64,000 nt of DNA, taken from assembly GCA_030035585.1 (NCBI GenBank), contig CM057475.1:5775501-5839500 (forward strand), read 5' to 3'. Numbering within the stretch: the first letter of the stretch is position 1; each line of letters opens with the position of its first letter. The DNA comes from Dugong dugon. Taxonomy: Eukaryota > Chordata > Mammalia > Sirenia > Dugongidae. The position numbers were made by a program, and so were the translations under genes. Positions 35,040 through 50,941 of this stretch are shown here, piece after piece. The notes under the pieces are model-generated. The model had not been told where the DNA came from, made no database searches, and saw only the letters and a list, made by a program, of their open reading frames with translations.

Positions 35040-35660
35040 TTTAGAGTCATGGCATATTAGAGATGAAAGAGACCCCAGGAAGTCATCTGGTCCAGCTGCC
35101 TACTGAAAATATTAGTTGCCTCTATAATACCTGTGACAGATGGAGATTAGACAGTTTCAGTGATGGGAAATTCACCATTTTACCTTGCCTATTCCAGTGT
35201 TAGCTGCGTGTGTTATTATCTAATGTTCTCGTTTACTAAAAGTCTGTCTTTCAAATGACTCTTCCTCCCTTGTCCTGCCCCACTATTCCTGGTTCTTTCT
35301 TCTAGAGCTACAATAAATAAATCTTTTTTTTTTTTTTTTTTAACATTAGACGCTCTTTAAAAATACTTTCTTGACCCACCCCTACCTCTTAATAGTGCAC
35401 TCATTTCTTCTCCATACTAAACTTACTCATTCCTTTTATTTTGCATATAATAGTCTAAATCCTGTATCTCTGCTTCTGATACACCTTCTGTTTATTGATC
35501 CCCCTTAAAATATGGCACCTAGAACTCAAAGTAACACTCTGCTCTGTTATCCAACCAGAAGAGAGCACAGAGGATTGTTTTCCTTGGCTCTTCTATTAGT
35601 CTCTAATGGGAATGCAGACGTTCATGTCACTTTGATGTAGATCTGGAAGGATCATTCAGA
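35040..35660 (-). repeat. CR1/L3 LINE relic
   Basis: CAGGAAGTCATCTGGTCCAG, GGGAAATTCACCATTTTACC, GGCACCTAGAACTCAAAG and ACCAGAAGAGAGCACAGAGG, in this order and spacing, fit the CR1/L3 3' region. A T-run at 35322-35341 interrupts it. Confidence 0.6.
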
Positions 35661-36487
35661 GAACTTATTTTTAATAAGCTCAGGATCACCATCTGGGAGA
35701 GAAGGGATAGGTGGAGATGCAGAGATCAGCAAGGCTGCTGTGTCAACGAGGTGCCATGGCTTTACCCCTGAGTAAGACCAAGATGTCCCCCCTTAACTTT
35801 GATAGAATTTAACTTGATGCCTTTTCTAACTCTTTTATTTCACTGATCTCTTTTTTGTTTGAGCTGCTTTGTAAGTGAGTTGGAGAATGTAGTTAACATC
35901 AGTCTCCCAGACTCCACTGAGCCAGAACATGCATTCACTCAAAGAGGGAGGATGAAGAAGGAATGAGGATTGTGGTGTTCCCAAGACTAAGGGGCTAAAT
36001 GGGTGCCAGGAAGTTGGAGACTTTTCTGAATTCCGAGTTTTCTGGCATGTTATAGTTAACCCCTGATTATCAGTGAACACCTTAGCCAGCCTTAGTAAAT
36101 CATAGAGAGCCAGAGGAGTGTACATCTTTGATTCCTGGGCAGGGATGTGGAGGATTTGCTGCCACCATAAGGGCGGACCTACCAGGAGGTTGGAGGATGC
36201 TTCTTAAAAAAAAAAAGTTTCTAGCAATTTTGTAATTTTATTGACAACTTTACTATAAGTTGCCAACTTTAGTCATGGGGAATAGTTCAAAACAGAAGGG
36301 ATTATGCCTTGAAATTCTGAATGACAAACCAGACTTCTGGATCATGCTTTATCTTTCCAGTAGTATCCTCATAGGAGGGCTCCCTCTGAGTAATATCTTT
36401 AGGAAAGTAGGACCCAAAGACAAGGAAGTTAAAAAAAATCAAACTTAGGTACTACTTTCTACATGAGATTTGCAGAGTAATTTTTCT
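35661..36487. other. intronic DNA, no gene seen
   Basis: Two short open frames (35835-36125 minus and 36260-36448 plus) have no recognisable domain. No repeat was identified. Confidence 0.45.
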
Positions 36488-36715
36488 GAAGGTGCAGCAT
36501 AGTGGTTAAGAGCTTGGACCATGGAGTTAGGATTCCTGGGTTCAAATCCTTGTGGCTTCCTTTACTGGTCTTGGGCAGGTTACTTAAATGCTTTCTGTGC
36601 TTTTGTTTTTTCATCTGTAAAAAGAGATAATAATAGGCTTGTTGTGATGATTAAATTAATTAATGCAAATAAAGTCCTTAGAACAGAGCCTGCACTGAAT
36701 TATCTCCTGACTTTA
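36488..36715 (+). repeat. MIR, nearly complete
   Basis: It starts AGTGGTTAAGAGCTTGGACC, then TTCCTGGGTTCAAATCCTTG, TTGGGCAGGTTACTTAAATG and CATCTGTAAAAAGAGATAAT. This is a sense MIR with its own tRNA-related head. Confidence 0.92.
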
Positions 36716-39729
<3,014 letters not shown>

Positions 39730-40560
39730 TTTTAGTTCTGTACCTTGTTCCAGTAAAAATTAAGTCTGGCCCATCCCAAACCTTGGTTTCTCATTTGCAC
39801 TCACAATACCGTTACATTTCTAGGTGCTTAGGCAGGCTCTCGGTTCTCACGTGCTGTCCATTTTAATGCTTTGCTAGGCCTCCTCTCTCTCCTCTGCTTG
39901 GTTTTCCACAGCCCTGTTTGAGATCCTAGTAGTACTTGTCTTAACTATTCAGTAGTCATCTAACCAGCCTCTCTGCTTTTAATCTTGTACTTTTCCAGTC
40001 TATTCTTTAAACTCCTGCCTGAATTATCTTCCTAAAACACAGATCCAGTTGTTACTTTCCTTTTTAGAGTCCTTCCCAGAACCTTCAGATTTAAGTAAAA
40101 ATTCCTTAGCATGGCATTCTAGACCCCAGACCACTCTTCCCACCTCATTGCCAACTGTAACCTTCTGCATACTCTGCATTGCAGACAGCATGAGGAATCT
40201 GCTGACCAGTTATTTTGTATAGCTGTTGACATTTGTGTTTTCCCTATGTCCTTGGGCATATTATTTCCTTAGCCGACATGGCAGCTAAATCTGGAGTACA
40301 TGCCACATTCTCTGTAACGCTTCCCTATCCTCTCTGCATATTCCAATTATAATTACTTGTATTATTTGGGAAGTATCAGGTAGATACTTGTAGGTTCTTT
40401 AATAATCATCTTACCATTCTGCTTATGTGCCGAACTCCTATCTAGAGTGTAAATGCTGTGAGGCCAGGCACCTGGTTTTACTCATTTTTGTTTCCCCTGG
40501 TTCCGTACAGTAGTCGGTACATATTTGTTGAATGGAACAGCTTAAGCCATAGATGATCCA
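39730..40560. repeat. L2 LINE relic
   Basis: TTATCTTCCTAAAACACAGATCC...TCCTTCCCAGAACCTTCAG...CCTTAGCATGGCATTCTAGACC and the end TGCTGTGAGGCCAGGCACC...GTACATATTTGTTGAATG match L2. It is diverged. Confidence 0.7.
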
Positions 40561-41960
40561 GTGCATAAAGATTTCATATATAGTAGATAAGTAATTCTAA
40601 TCAACCGAGTAGCTTCGCTAAAACTGTTCTTCTATATACACTGAAGAGTTGCTGCTTTTTGGCATTGATGTACTACTCCAGAAAATAAACTCCAATATAG
40701 TATTCTCTGTGGTAGCTCATTTCAAGAACTTGTCCAGTGGTATTTTTCAGTAGTTTCCAAATTCTTCTTCGGTGGAAGAGGACTATTTTTATTTTGTCTT
40801 CTAATAGTTTCTTTCACATATATTTTTACATATCAAAAGGTTCATAGTCTTGTTTTACTCTTTTGTGTGTCAAATAGGCTTCAGATTATCATTTAATATC
40901 ATGATTGCTTCAGAAAACAAAACCAAGCTTAAAGCTATATTTGACAAGAGTCTGAAAGCATACAAGCCTCCCTTACTGTACTTAATAGATTGTTTTATTT
41001 GTGTGTATGACTGTATATGCACCAGTTGTGTGTCTGTGTATAGTCTTCGCTCCTCAAGTAGAGTAATCTAAGGCAGAGACGGAAACCATTTCTTATGTGT
41101 TGCCCCAGAGGACATAGTGTCACACATGTTGTAGTGTGGAGTAAGTTTAAGGTGAACTGAAATAATGCTGATAGGTTGAGTTTGCTTTCTATTGAGGATT
41201 ATGCAACTCACCTTTATTAATAGGAGCTTAGGAATGCCATCAGAGCACTCCACAGAAAATTCATGTGTAGTTTTAAACTAAATTTGAAGTATTAATTTAG
41301 TTGAATCTTTGTTGTGAAACTGGGTTTTCTGTCTTTCTTCCCTTTTTGGGGGGTTGGGAGATGTAGTTTTTTTTTATATATGATTTGTAATGTTCATGCA
41401 ATTTGGGGTTTGGGACTGAATTTAGAAGGACAAAAATTCTATTCTTTTATTTTCCCACAGAAGAAGAAGGTTATAAAAGGAAAGATCAATTACTGAACTT
41501 TCATTTGTACAGGACAAATGTTCATTATATGTTATGTAAGAAAGGTATTATATTAAAATCATATGAAATACATAAAGGGAAATTGAGTGAATGATTGGGA
41601 AATAGTCTTGAAACCTTTACAGGTAAAGATCTCCCTTGATTTTTGCTCCTGAGGCACAAATAAGGTTTATAAATAAAAGTCCATAAAATACATTGAGGCT
41701 TACTAGGTAAAAGTACCTAAAAGCTCCATTTTTCCAGGTCCCTCCTAATATTTTGAGATACAAAGAAACGTGCAGAAATATTAATTGCAATGAGATGAAA
41801 GAGTGCAAGCAACAGTAATCTGTTTTGCCAGGGAAGATAACTAATTTGAGAATTGTGTTTAATGGGAAAGGAAAAGATTAGAGCTTAGAGGAAGTGTGCT
41901 TCTTTATCATATATGTGGGTTTTTAAGATCATTTAACATGCCACATTTTCTCAAATGTAG
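40561..41960. other. intronic DNA, no gene seen
   Basis: AT-rich and unique-looking up to the catalytic exon. Short open frames at 41314-41594 have no recognisable domain. Confidence 0.45.
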
Positions 41961-43099
<1,139 letters not shown>

Positions 43100-44880
43100 A
43101 ACTGAGACTCCAAGGTCTAATCTTGAAGCCACTCTTTGCCTCAGGTACGTTTGTAGCAACCCTCAGGAGAGTACCCCAATTTTGTTCCTTACATTTTGCT
43201 TTCAGAATTCTCTGTTTGTCTTTCAATAGCTTGATTATGACTTTTGATTATGACTCTGACTTTATCCTACTTCAAGTTCATTGAGCTTTTTAAATGTTGA
43301 AATGTTTTTCGTCAAATCTAAGAAGTTTTTGGCCATTATTTCTTTAAATATTCCTTCTGCGCCTTTCTCTCCATTCCTCCTGTAACTCCTGTTACACGTT
43401 TGTTGCTACACTTGATGGTTTACCATAGGTCCCTGAGACTTTGTTCATTTTTCATTTTTTTTTCCTTTCTGTTTCTCAGACTGAGTAATCTCAATTGACC
43501 TCAATTATCTTTAAGTTCACTAATTTTTTTGCCCCCTCAAATCTTCAGTTGAACCCTTCTACTGAGTTTTTTCTTTTATTTATTGTACTTTTCAACCCTG
43601 GAATTTCTACTTGGTTCTTTTTTTAGTATATAATTTGTATCTTTTTATTGATGTTCTCTATTTATGAGGCATCATTGTCATACTTTCATTTAGTTCTTTG
43701 AACATATTTAAAATAGCTGATTTAAAGACATCTGAGCTTCTTTAGGGACAGTTACTATTGTCTGCTTTTTTCCTAGGTTTAAACAAGAACTTTCTTCTTT
43801 CTTTGCTTGTCCCATAATTTTTTTGTTGAAAAATAGATATCTAAATAATGTAATGTGGTACTGTGGAATTCAGATTTTTCTCTCTCCCCAGAGTTTGTTG
43901 TTGTTGCTGTTGTTTATTTATTGACTTTCCTGAACTAATTCTGTAGAGTTTATATTCTTTGTCTTATGTGGCTACTGAAGTCTCTGCTCAATTAGATTTG
44001 TGTCAGCTAATGATTGGACAGAGATTTTCTTAAATGCCTGGAACCAATAAGTCTTCCAGACTGCCAAGGGACTTTGTATATGTTGTGTGCATGTTGGCCC
44101 ACACCTTCAACATTCTACCTGGCAGTTGACAACTCTGCCTTAGCCTTCACTTCCTGGTTATGCAGAACCTCAAGATCAGCCAGAAGTGAGAGCTTAGGGT
44201 CTTTTCAGGTCTTTCCTGATCATAAGCACAGCCCTGGGCATGTCTGTCTGTATTCCCAGAAATGTGTTAGAGCTCTTCAAAGCCTCCTATGGACATCTCA
44301 CTCCTTAGCTTTTCCTTTTAAAGTTTTTTGTTGGCCTATTGTTTGTCCCAGCCACTATGCACTGCCTCAAGCAGCCACAATGTTAAACAATTGCCTATAA
44401 TTGCTTTAAAGAAACACCCTGGGGCGAAGTAGGGTTTTCACACTGGGCAAGCTCTGAGTCAGGTCAAATAAAGGCGGTTTTACAAGTGGAGTCTTCCAGG
44501 GAACCGCCAGAGGTCAAATAATGACATTTCTTTGAGAGTGGGACTTTGAAAGAGGTTTTCTACTCTTTTACCTCCTCCAGTGGCTGTCAGAGTGCTGGTT
44601 TTTTACTGTGATTACAGGCCACTGGTCTTGAGGGCTGCTGCAGAGCTAGGGAGAGGGGAATGGAAATAGGGCAAGTTAAAATGCCATAAAACTCAGATGG
44701 TTTTCCTTGAATAAACGCTCCCTGGATTGCTGTGAGCCTTTGGTTGATTTCCACCAAAGTTCAGAAAAAGTTGATCCTGACCATTTTTGCCAGTGTACTC
44801 ATTGCTTTTACGGAGGAGACAATTTCAGAGGTGTTTGCTCTGCCGTTTTATACTGATGTCTCTATATCTTGTAAACATCT
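43100..44880 (-). mobile_element. old L1 LINE, 5' part (5' UTR and ORF1 region), antisense
   Basis: TTTTTGGCCATTATTTCTTT and AAATATTCCTTCTGC, TAGGTCCCTGAGACTTTGTTC, and GGAATTTCTACTTGGTTC are reversed L1 ORF1 and 5' UTR stretches. The right part, including GATTTCCACCAAAGTTCAG, is the L1 5' UTR. It is heavily decayed and its borders are approximate. Confidence 0.6.
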
Positions 44881-44995
44881 ATTGGTAAAAGAGTTTTTAA
44901 CAAGTTATTCTAAATCATTTAGACATATTATTTCTTATAAAATCTCTGTGATTCTGCTGTTTTGGTGAAGTAAAACAAAAAACAAAAATCGTTAA

Positions 44996-45268
44996 TTGTC
45001 TGAGTTTATGTTAGAAATTAAGATTGGAACCTTGGCAAAGAAATTTCTGCTTGGAGAGTCTCAGCTCTTTGAAATTAATGATTTGAAGCATTTTATCCAG
45101 AATGCTGAAGTTGTGATCCAAGCTGTATTAACTTGGGAAGACAAAACCCTTCTAGACTCAACCTTTCCCGATGCACATATTGGCCATCTTTCTGAATTTG
45201 TTATGTGTGCAGATACGAAGGATGTAATTCAGGTACATTGCGGGAGGAGAAGGTACAAGGAATTATAA
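44996..45268 (+). other. unexplained 90-codon open frame, possible gene fragment
   Basis: From an ATG at 44996 the frame is open to 45268. The middle reads L-F-E-I-N-D-L-K-H-F-I-Q-N-A-E-V-V-I-Q-A, then W-E-D-K-T-L-L-D-S-T-F-P-D-A-H-I-G-H-L-S, and ends D-V-I-Q before CAG|GTACAT (45233). It is an acidic, mixed composition more like a real soluble protein than like translated intron or LINE. It sits between an L1 5' end and an RTE 3' end. I do not recognise the family. It may be part of a processed pseudogene, of an old transposon protein, or chance. Used as an exon from TTAG (about 45015) to 45232, it would not keep the PARG frame. Confidence 0.3.
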
Positions 45269-45419
45269 AATAAAAAATTAAAAATAAGCCGTAGCAATGT
45301 TGGACAACTAAATACTTTGAATTTTGGTTTCATGCTGTTGTAGGGAGCTATAAAGGTCTGGAATGCGGCTGTCCCCAAAATTTGGTTATATCCAATATGA
45401 CTTTAAAAGATTTTTAATT

Positions 45420-45660
45420 CTGATCTATCTGTATGGGATCAAATCAACAATAACAATTTGAAAGATTGGATAGGAAATTTAGGGGGCAGTGAGTTTAAGT
45501 TAATGGGGGAAGAACAACTCAGAAAAGGAGGATAAGAAGTCGCACAACTCAAAGAATGTGATCAGTGTCACTGAATTGTACATGTAGACACTGTTGAATT
45601 GGTATATGTTTTGCTGTGTATGTTCTCAACAACAACAACAACAAAATAAACAGAATGTTT
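45420..45660 (+). mobile_element. afrotherian RTE-class LINE 3' end, sense, 5' truncated
   Basis: This is the reverse of the 24955-25200 block: ATGGGATCAAATCAACAATAAC, then TTGCTGTGTATGTTCTCAAC and a (CAA)n tail. AAAAGATTTTTAATT recurs on both sides (about 45405-45420 and 45662-45678), consistent with a target duplication. Confidence 0.75.
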
Positions 45661-45678
45661 TTAAAAAGATTTTTAATT

Positions 45679-47760
45679 TCTAGCAGTTAAGCTAAACTTG
45701 AACTGAAGACTTGACAAAAAAATCCTATCAATGTTTAAGATGAATTTACATCCTTGAAATTAAAAACTTGGTAAAATGCTAGGCATTTAAACTCGTAGCT
45801 AATTTGTTTTATTTTCATTTCTCTTCCCCTAGGAAAGTGGTAAGTCTCTTGTCATCTGCCATTAATGTTGCTGAAAATAATGGATGTCATTTCCCCTGGG
45901 AACATTAGAATTTTTTTTGTTTTTAAAGATGGTTTGCTCCCGGCCTAGAAAAGGATCCCTCTGGAATTATGTGTCTCTAACTTACCTGCAGCCATTGTAA
46001 AACGAATGGAAAATTGCAGACCCGTGACTCACCTTCAGATCTGTAATTACCTCAGGCTAAGGACATTTGGGGTGACTTTTAACTCAGCCTTTTTTTCCAA
46101 ATCCACTTAACTTTATTATAGTGCCTCCTAATTAATATCTGTGATGTGATGTTCCCTTAATGGAAATGGCCATTTCATCATCTATTTGATGTCTGGATTT
46201 CTGCCATCTCCCTTCTTAGACTCTTACCCATGCACTGCAATCTATCTGCCTGATCAATTCCATTCCTTCAATGATGCATCCAGGCTTAGTGAGCTAATGG
46301 CTGTGATTGTGCTGCCTGAAATCTGTAGAATAGTTTGAGAAATTGGAAATAAATTAGATTTATCATCATTGTGGGGCATCCGCTTGGTATCAGACTTTTA
46401 AATGAATATGAAACAGGTCATGCGAACAGGCAAATACTTTTAAATGAATATGAAACAGGTCATGCGAACAGGCAAATACTTTTAAATGAATATGAAACAG
46501 GTCATGCGAACAGGCAAATACTTTTACCCAGACAGCATTTTCCCTCTGTTTGCTGTGATTCTCCTTTTGGGGTAGCTGTGAGTTAAAACCATTCAGTAAG
46601 TATGCAGACAGGGGGAGAAATTAAAATTCCAGACTTCACTTTTCATTTTGTTTCTTTTTTTTTTTCCTCCTGTCTTCATGTTTTCCTCCATAATATCCAG
46701 CAAACAGCTTTAATAGCAAAGGGTGATACAGTAGCTCTGGGTGGTGGTTTTGCTGTTTCTGTTCGGTGAGTCTATAAAGCAGATACACAGACATAAAACT
46801 TTTACTGAGCGGAGTGCTAGTATTCTTACCATAAAACCTGTCCTCTGATGAATCAGATCCCACGAGATAGCACAGGCCCTTACATCTTTTCTGAGTATCA
46901 GCAGAACCAATAGAAATGACTCCAAGTGGACACAATTGCGTATAGCACTGGTGCCATGTTTTTAGAGTAACTAGAAGTGCCTGTCACCACAAAAGTAGCC
47001 CATTGCTAAATGACACCAGCTCACTGGGACAGATCCAGATTCAGTTGATGTTCTCCAAAAACGTTTGGGAATTGGCATTTCTGTCTTTGTCGTTTCTAAA
47101 TTTTTATTAATCATGAAGATTAAAAGGAAGAGTGTTCCGTCTGCTGCATAATCACCACTGTATGAGTGGTGCTAATAAAAATGGGGTAGATGGCTTTCAC
47201 ATAGACCTCATTTCCAAGGATGCAACCCGTTATAAGTAGAATTTTTTTAATCTCTGAAGATTTTTTTCTTAAGTTCATCAAAAACTTTCATTACTAGTAA
47301 GCAAAGACACGAATGTTTCTTACTAATAAATCTCAAGACTCACATTGCTGTCATAAACTCTTGATAAGAGTGTAATGAGTTTCTCCTTTTTTTTCCTTAA
47401 GTGAAGGTTTATCTTTTAGCATAAAGTTTTGTAGGCTATTCTTAGAGAGAGTATCACAAAGGTCTTTCAGTCTTCTTTCTCGTTTGCTGTTACCACCTTT
47501 GCGTATTCATCATAGTTCATCAATAAATCTGAATTTAAAACAAACATCCATTTTTCAAAGCAGACAGTTGACAGAATTTTGAAAGTCATCTCCTAGAAAA
47601 CCCAGCATTTAATTTGTTTAGAGCAGAAACATTTGTATGTGCATTTTGGCTTTCTGTACCATCAGGAAATCAATCCAACCTGTTCCTCTCAGGAAAGACT
47701 GATACCATCCTAACTTGAAATAGAAGCATGATAATTGACATTTTATATTTGGCAACCACT
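45679..47760. other. intronic DNA, mostly unique, with a 42-bp triple repeat
   Basis: No exon and no clear interspersed repeat. The perfect tandem repeat at 46395-46520 is the only structured element. Open frames on the minus strand at 46636-46935 are unassigned. Confidence 0.45.
46395..46520 (+). repeat. perfect 42-bp tandem repeat, three copies
   Basis: Units at 46395-46436, 46437-46478 and 46479-46520 are identical and start CTTTTAAATGAATATGAAAC. The next bases, CTTTTA, begin a fourth unit that stops. The unit is 14 codons long (L-L-N-E-Y-E-T-G-H-A-N-R-Q-I), so it keeps a frame open, but no gene is recognised. Confidence 0.97.
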
Positions 47761-47774
47761 TTATTTTCAAAAGA

Positions 47775-47967
47775 GAGCCCTGTTGACAAACAGTGGTTAA
47801 AGCGCTCAGCTGCTAACCGAAAGGTCGGCGGTTCGAACTCACCAGCCACTCAGCAGGAGTCTACTTCTGTAAAGATTTACAGCCTTGGAAACCCTATGGG
47901 GGAGTTCTCCTCTGTCCTGCAGGGTTACTATATGAGTCGGAATCGACTCCACAGCAGTGGGTTTGGG
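47775..47967 (+). mobile_element. AfroSINE with perfect 14-bp target duplication
   Basis: The duplication TTATTTTCAAAAGA lies at 47761-47774 and 47968-47981. The head CTCAGCTGCTAACCGAAAGG with B box GGTTCGAACTC is close to a tRNA. The A-box area is altered (CTGTTGACAAACAGTGG). It lacks the GGGAGAAAGATG block but keeps TCTGTAAAGATTTACAGCC. Confidence 0.95.
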
Positions 47968-47981
47968 TTATTTTCAAAAGA

Positions 47982-48639
47982 CAGATCAGGTGTTTATGGT
48001 TAAGAAATCAAAGTAGGTAGTATTTCCTTTTTACAAAGGGAAAGCACCAGCATTATTACTGTCTACATTCCCAGTCAGGGCAGTTGCTTTTAACTCCCAT
48101 ATAAATGGAATCACATGTTTGGCTTTCTACCTGCTTAGAAAGTTGAGTCTAATGATACCGATTCTAACTGCCTTATGGTTTTGAATGATTTTTTAACTTG
48201 CTGTAAAGTCTATTTTCCTAGTAATTCTACGAGATAAACAAGGTAAGAATTATTGAACAACCTTGATTTTCAGATGATCCAATTATGCTTAGTTAAGTTT
48301 ACCTAGCTAGTGCAAATTCGCTTTGGATTCTTCATGTCTCCTAATCTTGGTGTTGTGCTCTTTTTACCATGTCATGCTGGTTTTGTAGATAAGAATTTTT
48401 TATATGTGTCAATTACATAGTGCCTTTCGATTAAGTATTTCTGGACTTATTCTTACCTCAGTGAAATAATGTTCTTCCTGTTATGCTTGTTAATTATTAA
48501 TATGTTTCTCCAGAAAATATTTGTTCAACTACTTTTATATTCTTGTATTACAAGATGCTAATGTAGACACAAACATTAATAGTTTATAATCCCTGCCCTT
48601 GAGGAGCTGATAGTCCAGTGAGGTAGTTCGATTTCCCTT
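47982..48639. other. intronic DNA, no gene seen
   Basis: AT-rich, unique-looking. Confidence 0.45.
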
Positions 48640-49266
48640 TTTTTAAGATAGCTTTACTGAGGGACAATTGACATACAATAAACTATATGTTTAAAGTATA
48701 CGTTACTTCAGTTTGGACACACGGCTATACCTGTGAAACTACCACCACCACAATCAAAGTAGCGAGGACATCTGTCACCCCCAGAAGTCTCCTTGTGCCC
48801 CTTTGTTACCTCTCCCTCTCATCCCTTCCTATCTCCAACCTCCAAGCAACCTCTGGTGTGTTTTCTGTCTTATAGTCTAATTTACATTTTCTAGAGTTTT
48901 ACATAAATGGAATAACAACAGTATATTCTCCTTCTGTCTTCTTTCATTCATCATAATTAATCTAAGATTGATCTATGTCGTTGCATATATCAATAGCCCA
49001 TTCCTTTCTATTGCTGAATAGTATTTTTTTTTCTATTCATCTGTTAATGGACATTTGGTTGATTCTAGTTTTGGGCTGTTACAGATAAAGCTGCTATGAG
49101 TATTTGTACACAAGTCTTTATATGGACATATGCTTTTCTTTCTCTTGGGTAAATACCTAGGAGTGCAATGACTGGATCATATGGTAGATGTAAGTTTAGC
49201 CTTTTTAGAAACTGCCAAACTGTTTTCCACATTGGCTGTACCATTACTTGTCCACCAGCAGTGTAT

Positions 49267-49476
49267 GTTGTTGCTCTTGTTGTGTGCTGTCTAGTTGATT
49301 CAGACTGATAGCAACCCAGTGTGATGGAGTAGAACTGCACCTAGGGTTTTGTGGGCTGTAATCTTTACAGGAGCAGATTGTCAAGTCTTTTCTACCGTGG
49401 AGCAGCTGGTGGGTTCGAATTGCAGATCTTTTGGTTAGCAGCCAAGCGCTTAACCATTGCACCACCAGGGCTCTTT
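49267..49476 (-). mobile_element. AfroSINE, antisense, long subfamily, 12-bp target duplication
   Basis: Read on the minus strand it starts AGAGCCCTGGTGGTGCAATGG and has GCTAACCAAAAGATCTGC. The duplications CCAGCAGTGTAT (49255-49266) and CCAGCATTGTAT (49477-49488) differ by one base. Confidence 0.9.
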
Positions 49477-49701
49477 CCAGCATTGTATAAGAGTGACAAG
49501 TCCTCCACATTCTCTCACCTTCATTGAAGTGTTTGTTCAGATCGTTTGCCCGTTTCTTAACTGGGTTATTAGTTTTCTTCTGCTGAGTTTTGAAAGTTCT
49601 TTATATATTTTGAATATAAGTCCTTTATCAGATAGATGCTTTGGAAATAATTTCTCTGAGACTGTATTTTGGTTTTTTCATTCTCTTAACAGTGTCTTTA
49701 T

Positions 49702-50025
49702 TTTTTTTTCCCCTCCAGGACAGTAGTTTCAGGGGTTCATCCACCCTCCATGGCTCCAGAAAGTCTAGAGTCCATGAGAATTTGAAATTCTGTTCTATGT
49801 TTTCCCCCTTTTGATCAGAATTCTTCTGTGGAGTCTTCGATCAAAATGTTCAGTAATGGTAGCTGGGCCTCATTCACTTCTTCTGGTCTTATGGCCAAGG
49901 AGGCAGTTGTTCATGGAGGCAATTAGCCACACATTCCATATTTTCCTCCTATTCCTGACTCTCCTTCATCCTCTGTTGTTCCAAGTGAATAGAGACCAAT
50001 TGTTGTGCCTTAGATGTTAGCAGTC
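49702..50025 (-). mobile_element. internal piece of the RTE-class LINE, inserted in L1
   Basis: GACAGTAGTTTCAGGGGTTC...CAATTGTTGTGCCTTAGATG matches 25283-25570 closely. The usual 3' tail of the element is missing, and the piece follows a T-run (49699-49708 region) directly. Confidence 0.7.
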
Positions 50026-50785
50026 TCATTTGAAGAACACAAATTTTTAATTTTGAAGTCCAACTTGTCAATTTGTTCTTTTATAGATTGTGCTTTTGAT
50101 GTTGTATCCAAGAAATCTTTGCCTAACACATATTTTCTTCTATGTTTTCTTTTAGGATTTTTATTGTTTTAGGGTTTACATTTAGGCTTCTGTGATCCAT
50201 TTTGAGTTAATGTTTGTGTATAGTACAAGATGTGGATCCAGGGTCATTATTTTGCATTTGGCTGTTCAATTTTTCCTGCACCGTTTGTTGAGAAAACTAT
50301 CCTTTCCCCACTGCCTTGTCTTTGTCAGAAGTCTGTTGTCTACCTCTGTGGTGGTCTCTAGATTCTTTATCCTGTTCCACTGATTATTTGTCTGTCATTT
50401 TGCTAATACTATACTGTTCTAATTACTACAGCTTTATAATAATTCTTGAAATCAAGTAATATGAACCCTCCAACTTTATTCTTCTTTTTCCTTTGAGTCA
50501 GTTTGTCAATATATACAAAAAAGCTTGCTGCTATTTTGATTGAGACTGCTTTGAATCTGTAGATAAGTTTGGGGAGCACTGACATCTTAACAGTATTAAG
50601 TCTTCTCACACATGAAAATGATATATCTATTTATTTAGGTCTTTAATTTCACTCAGCAATATTTTATAATTTCCATTGTATAGATCTTTTACATTTTTTG
50701 TTAAATATAACCCTAAATATTTCATATTTTTTGTTGCTATTATAAATTTTATTTTTTTATAATTTTAGTTTCTGATTGTTCATTG

Positions 50786-50941
50786 GAGCCCCAGTTGCAC
50801 AGTAGTTAAGTGTTTGGCTGCTAACCAGAAGGTCAGCAATTCAAATCCACCATCCACTCCTTGGAAACCCTATGGGGCAGTTCTTCTCTGTCCTATAGGG
50901 TTGCTATGAGTTGAAAGCAAGTCAACAGCAATGGGTTAATG
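50786..50941 (+). mobile_element. AfroSINE with perfect 12-bp target duplication, in L1
   Basis: The duplication GATTGTTCATTG lies at 50774-50785 and 50942-50953. The copy starts GAGCCCCAGTTGCACAGTAG. It is the short subfamily. Confidence 0.93.

Larger units (their letters stand above)
48640..50785 (-). mobile_element. L1 LINE 3' portion, antisense, carrying SINE and RTE insertions
   Basis: It starts AAGATAGCTTTACTGAGGG, the L1 3' end reversed. It runs through TGCTGAATAGTATTTTTTTT, TTCCACATTGGCTGTACC and TTGTCAATTTGTTCTTTTATAG to about 50785. A minus-strand fragment at 50409-50609 retains ORF2 character. The insertions at 49267-49476 and 49702-50025 split it. Confidence 0.8.

Noticed and set aside
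46371..46586. Open frame with three 14-residue repeats
   Set aside because: The frame exists only because the 42-bp unit is a multiple of three. There is no gene context or splice sites.
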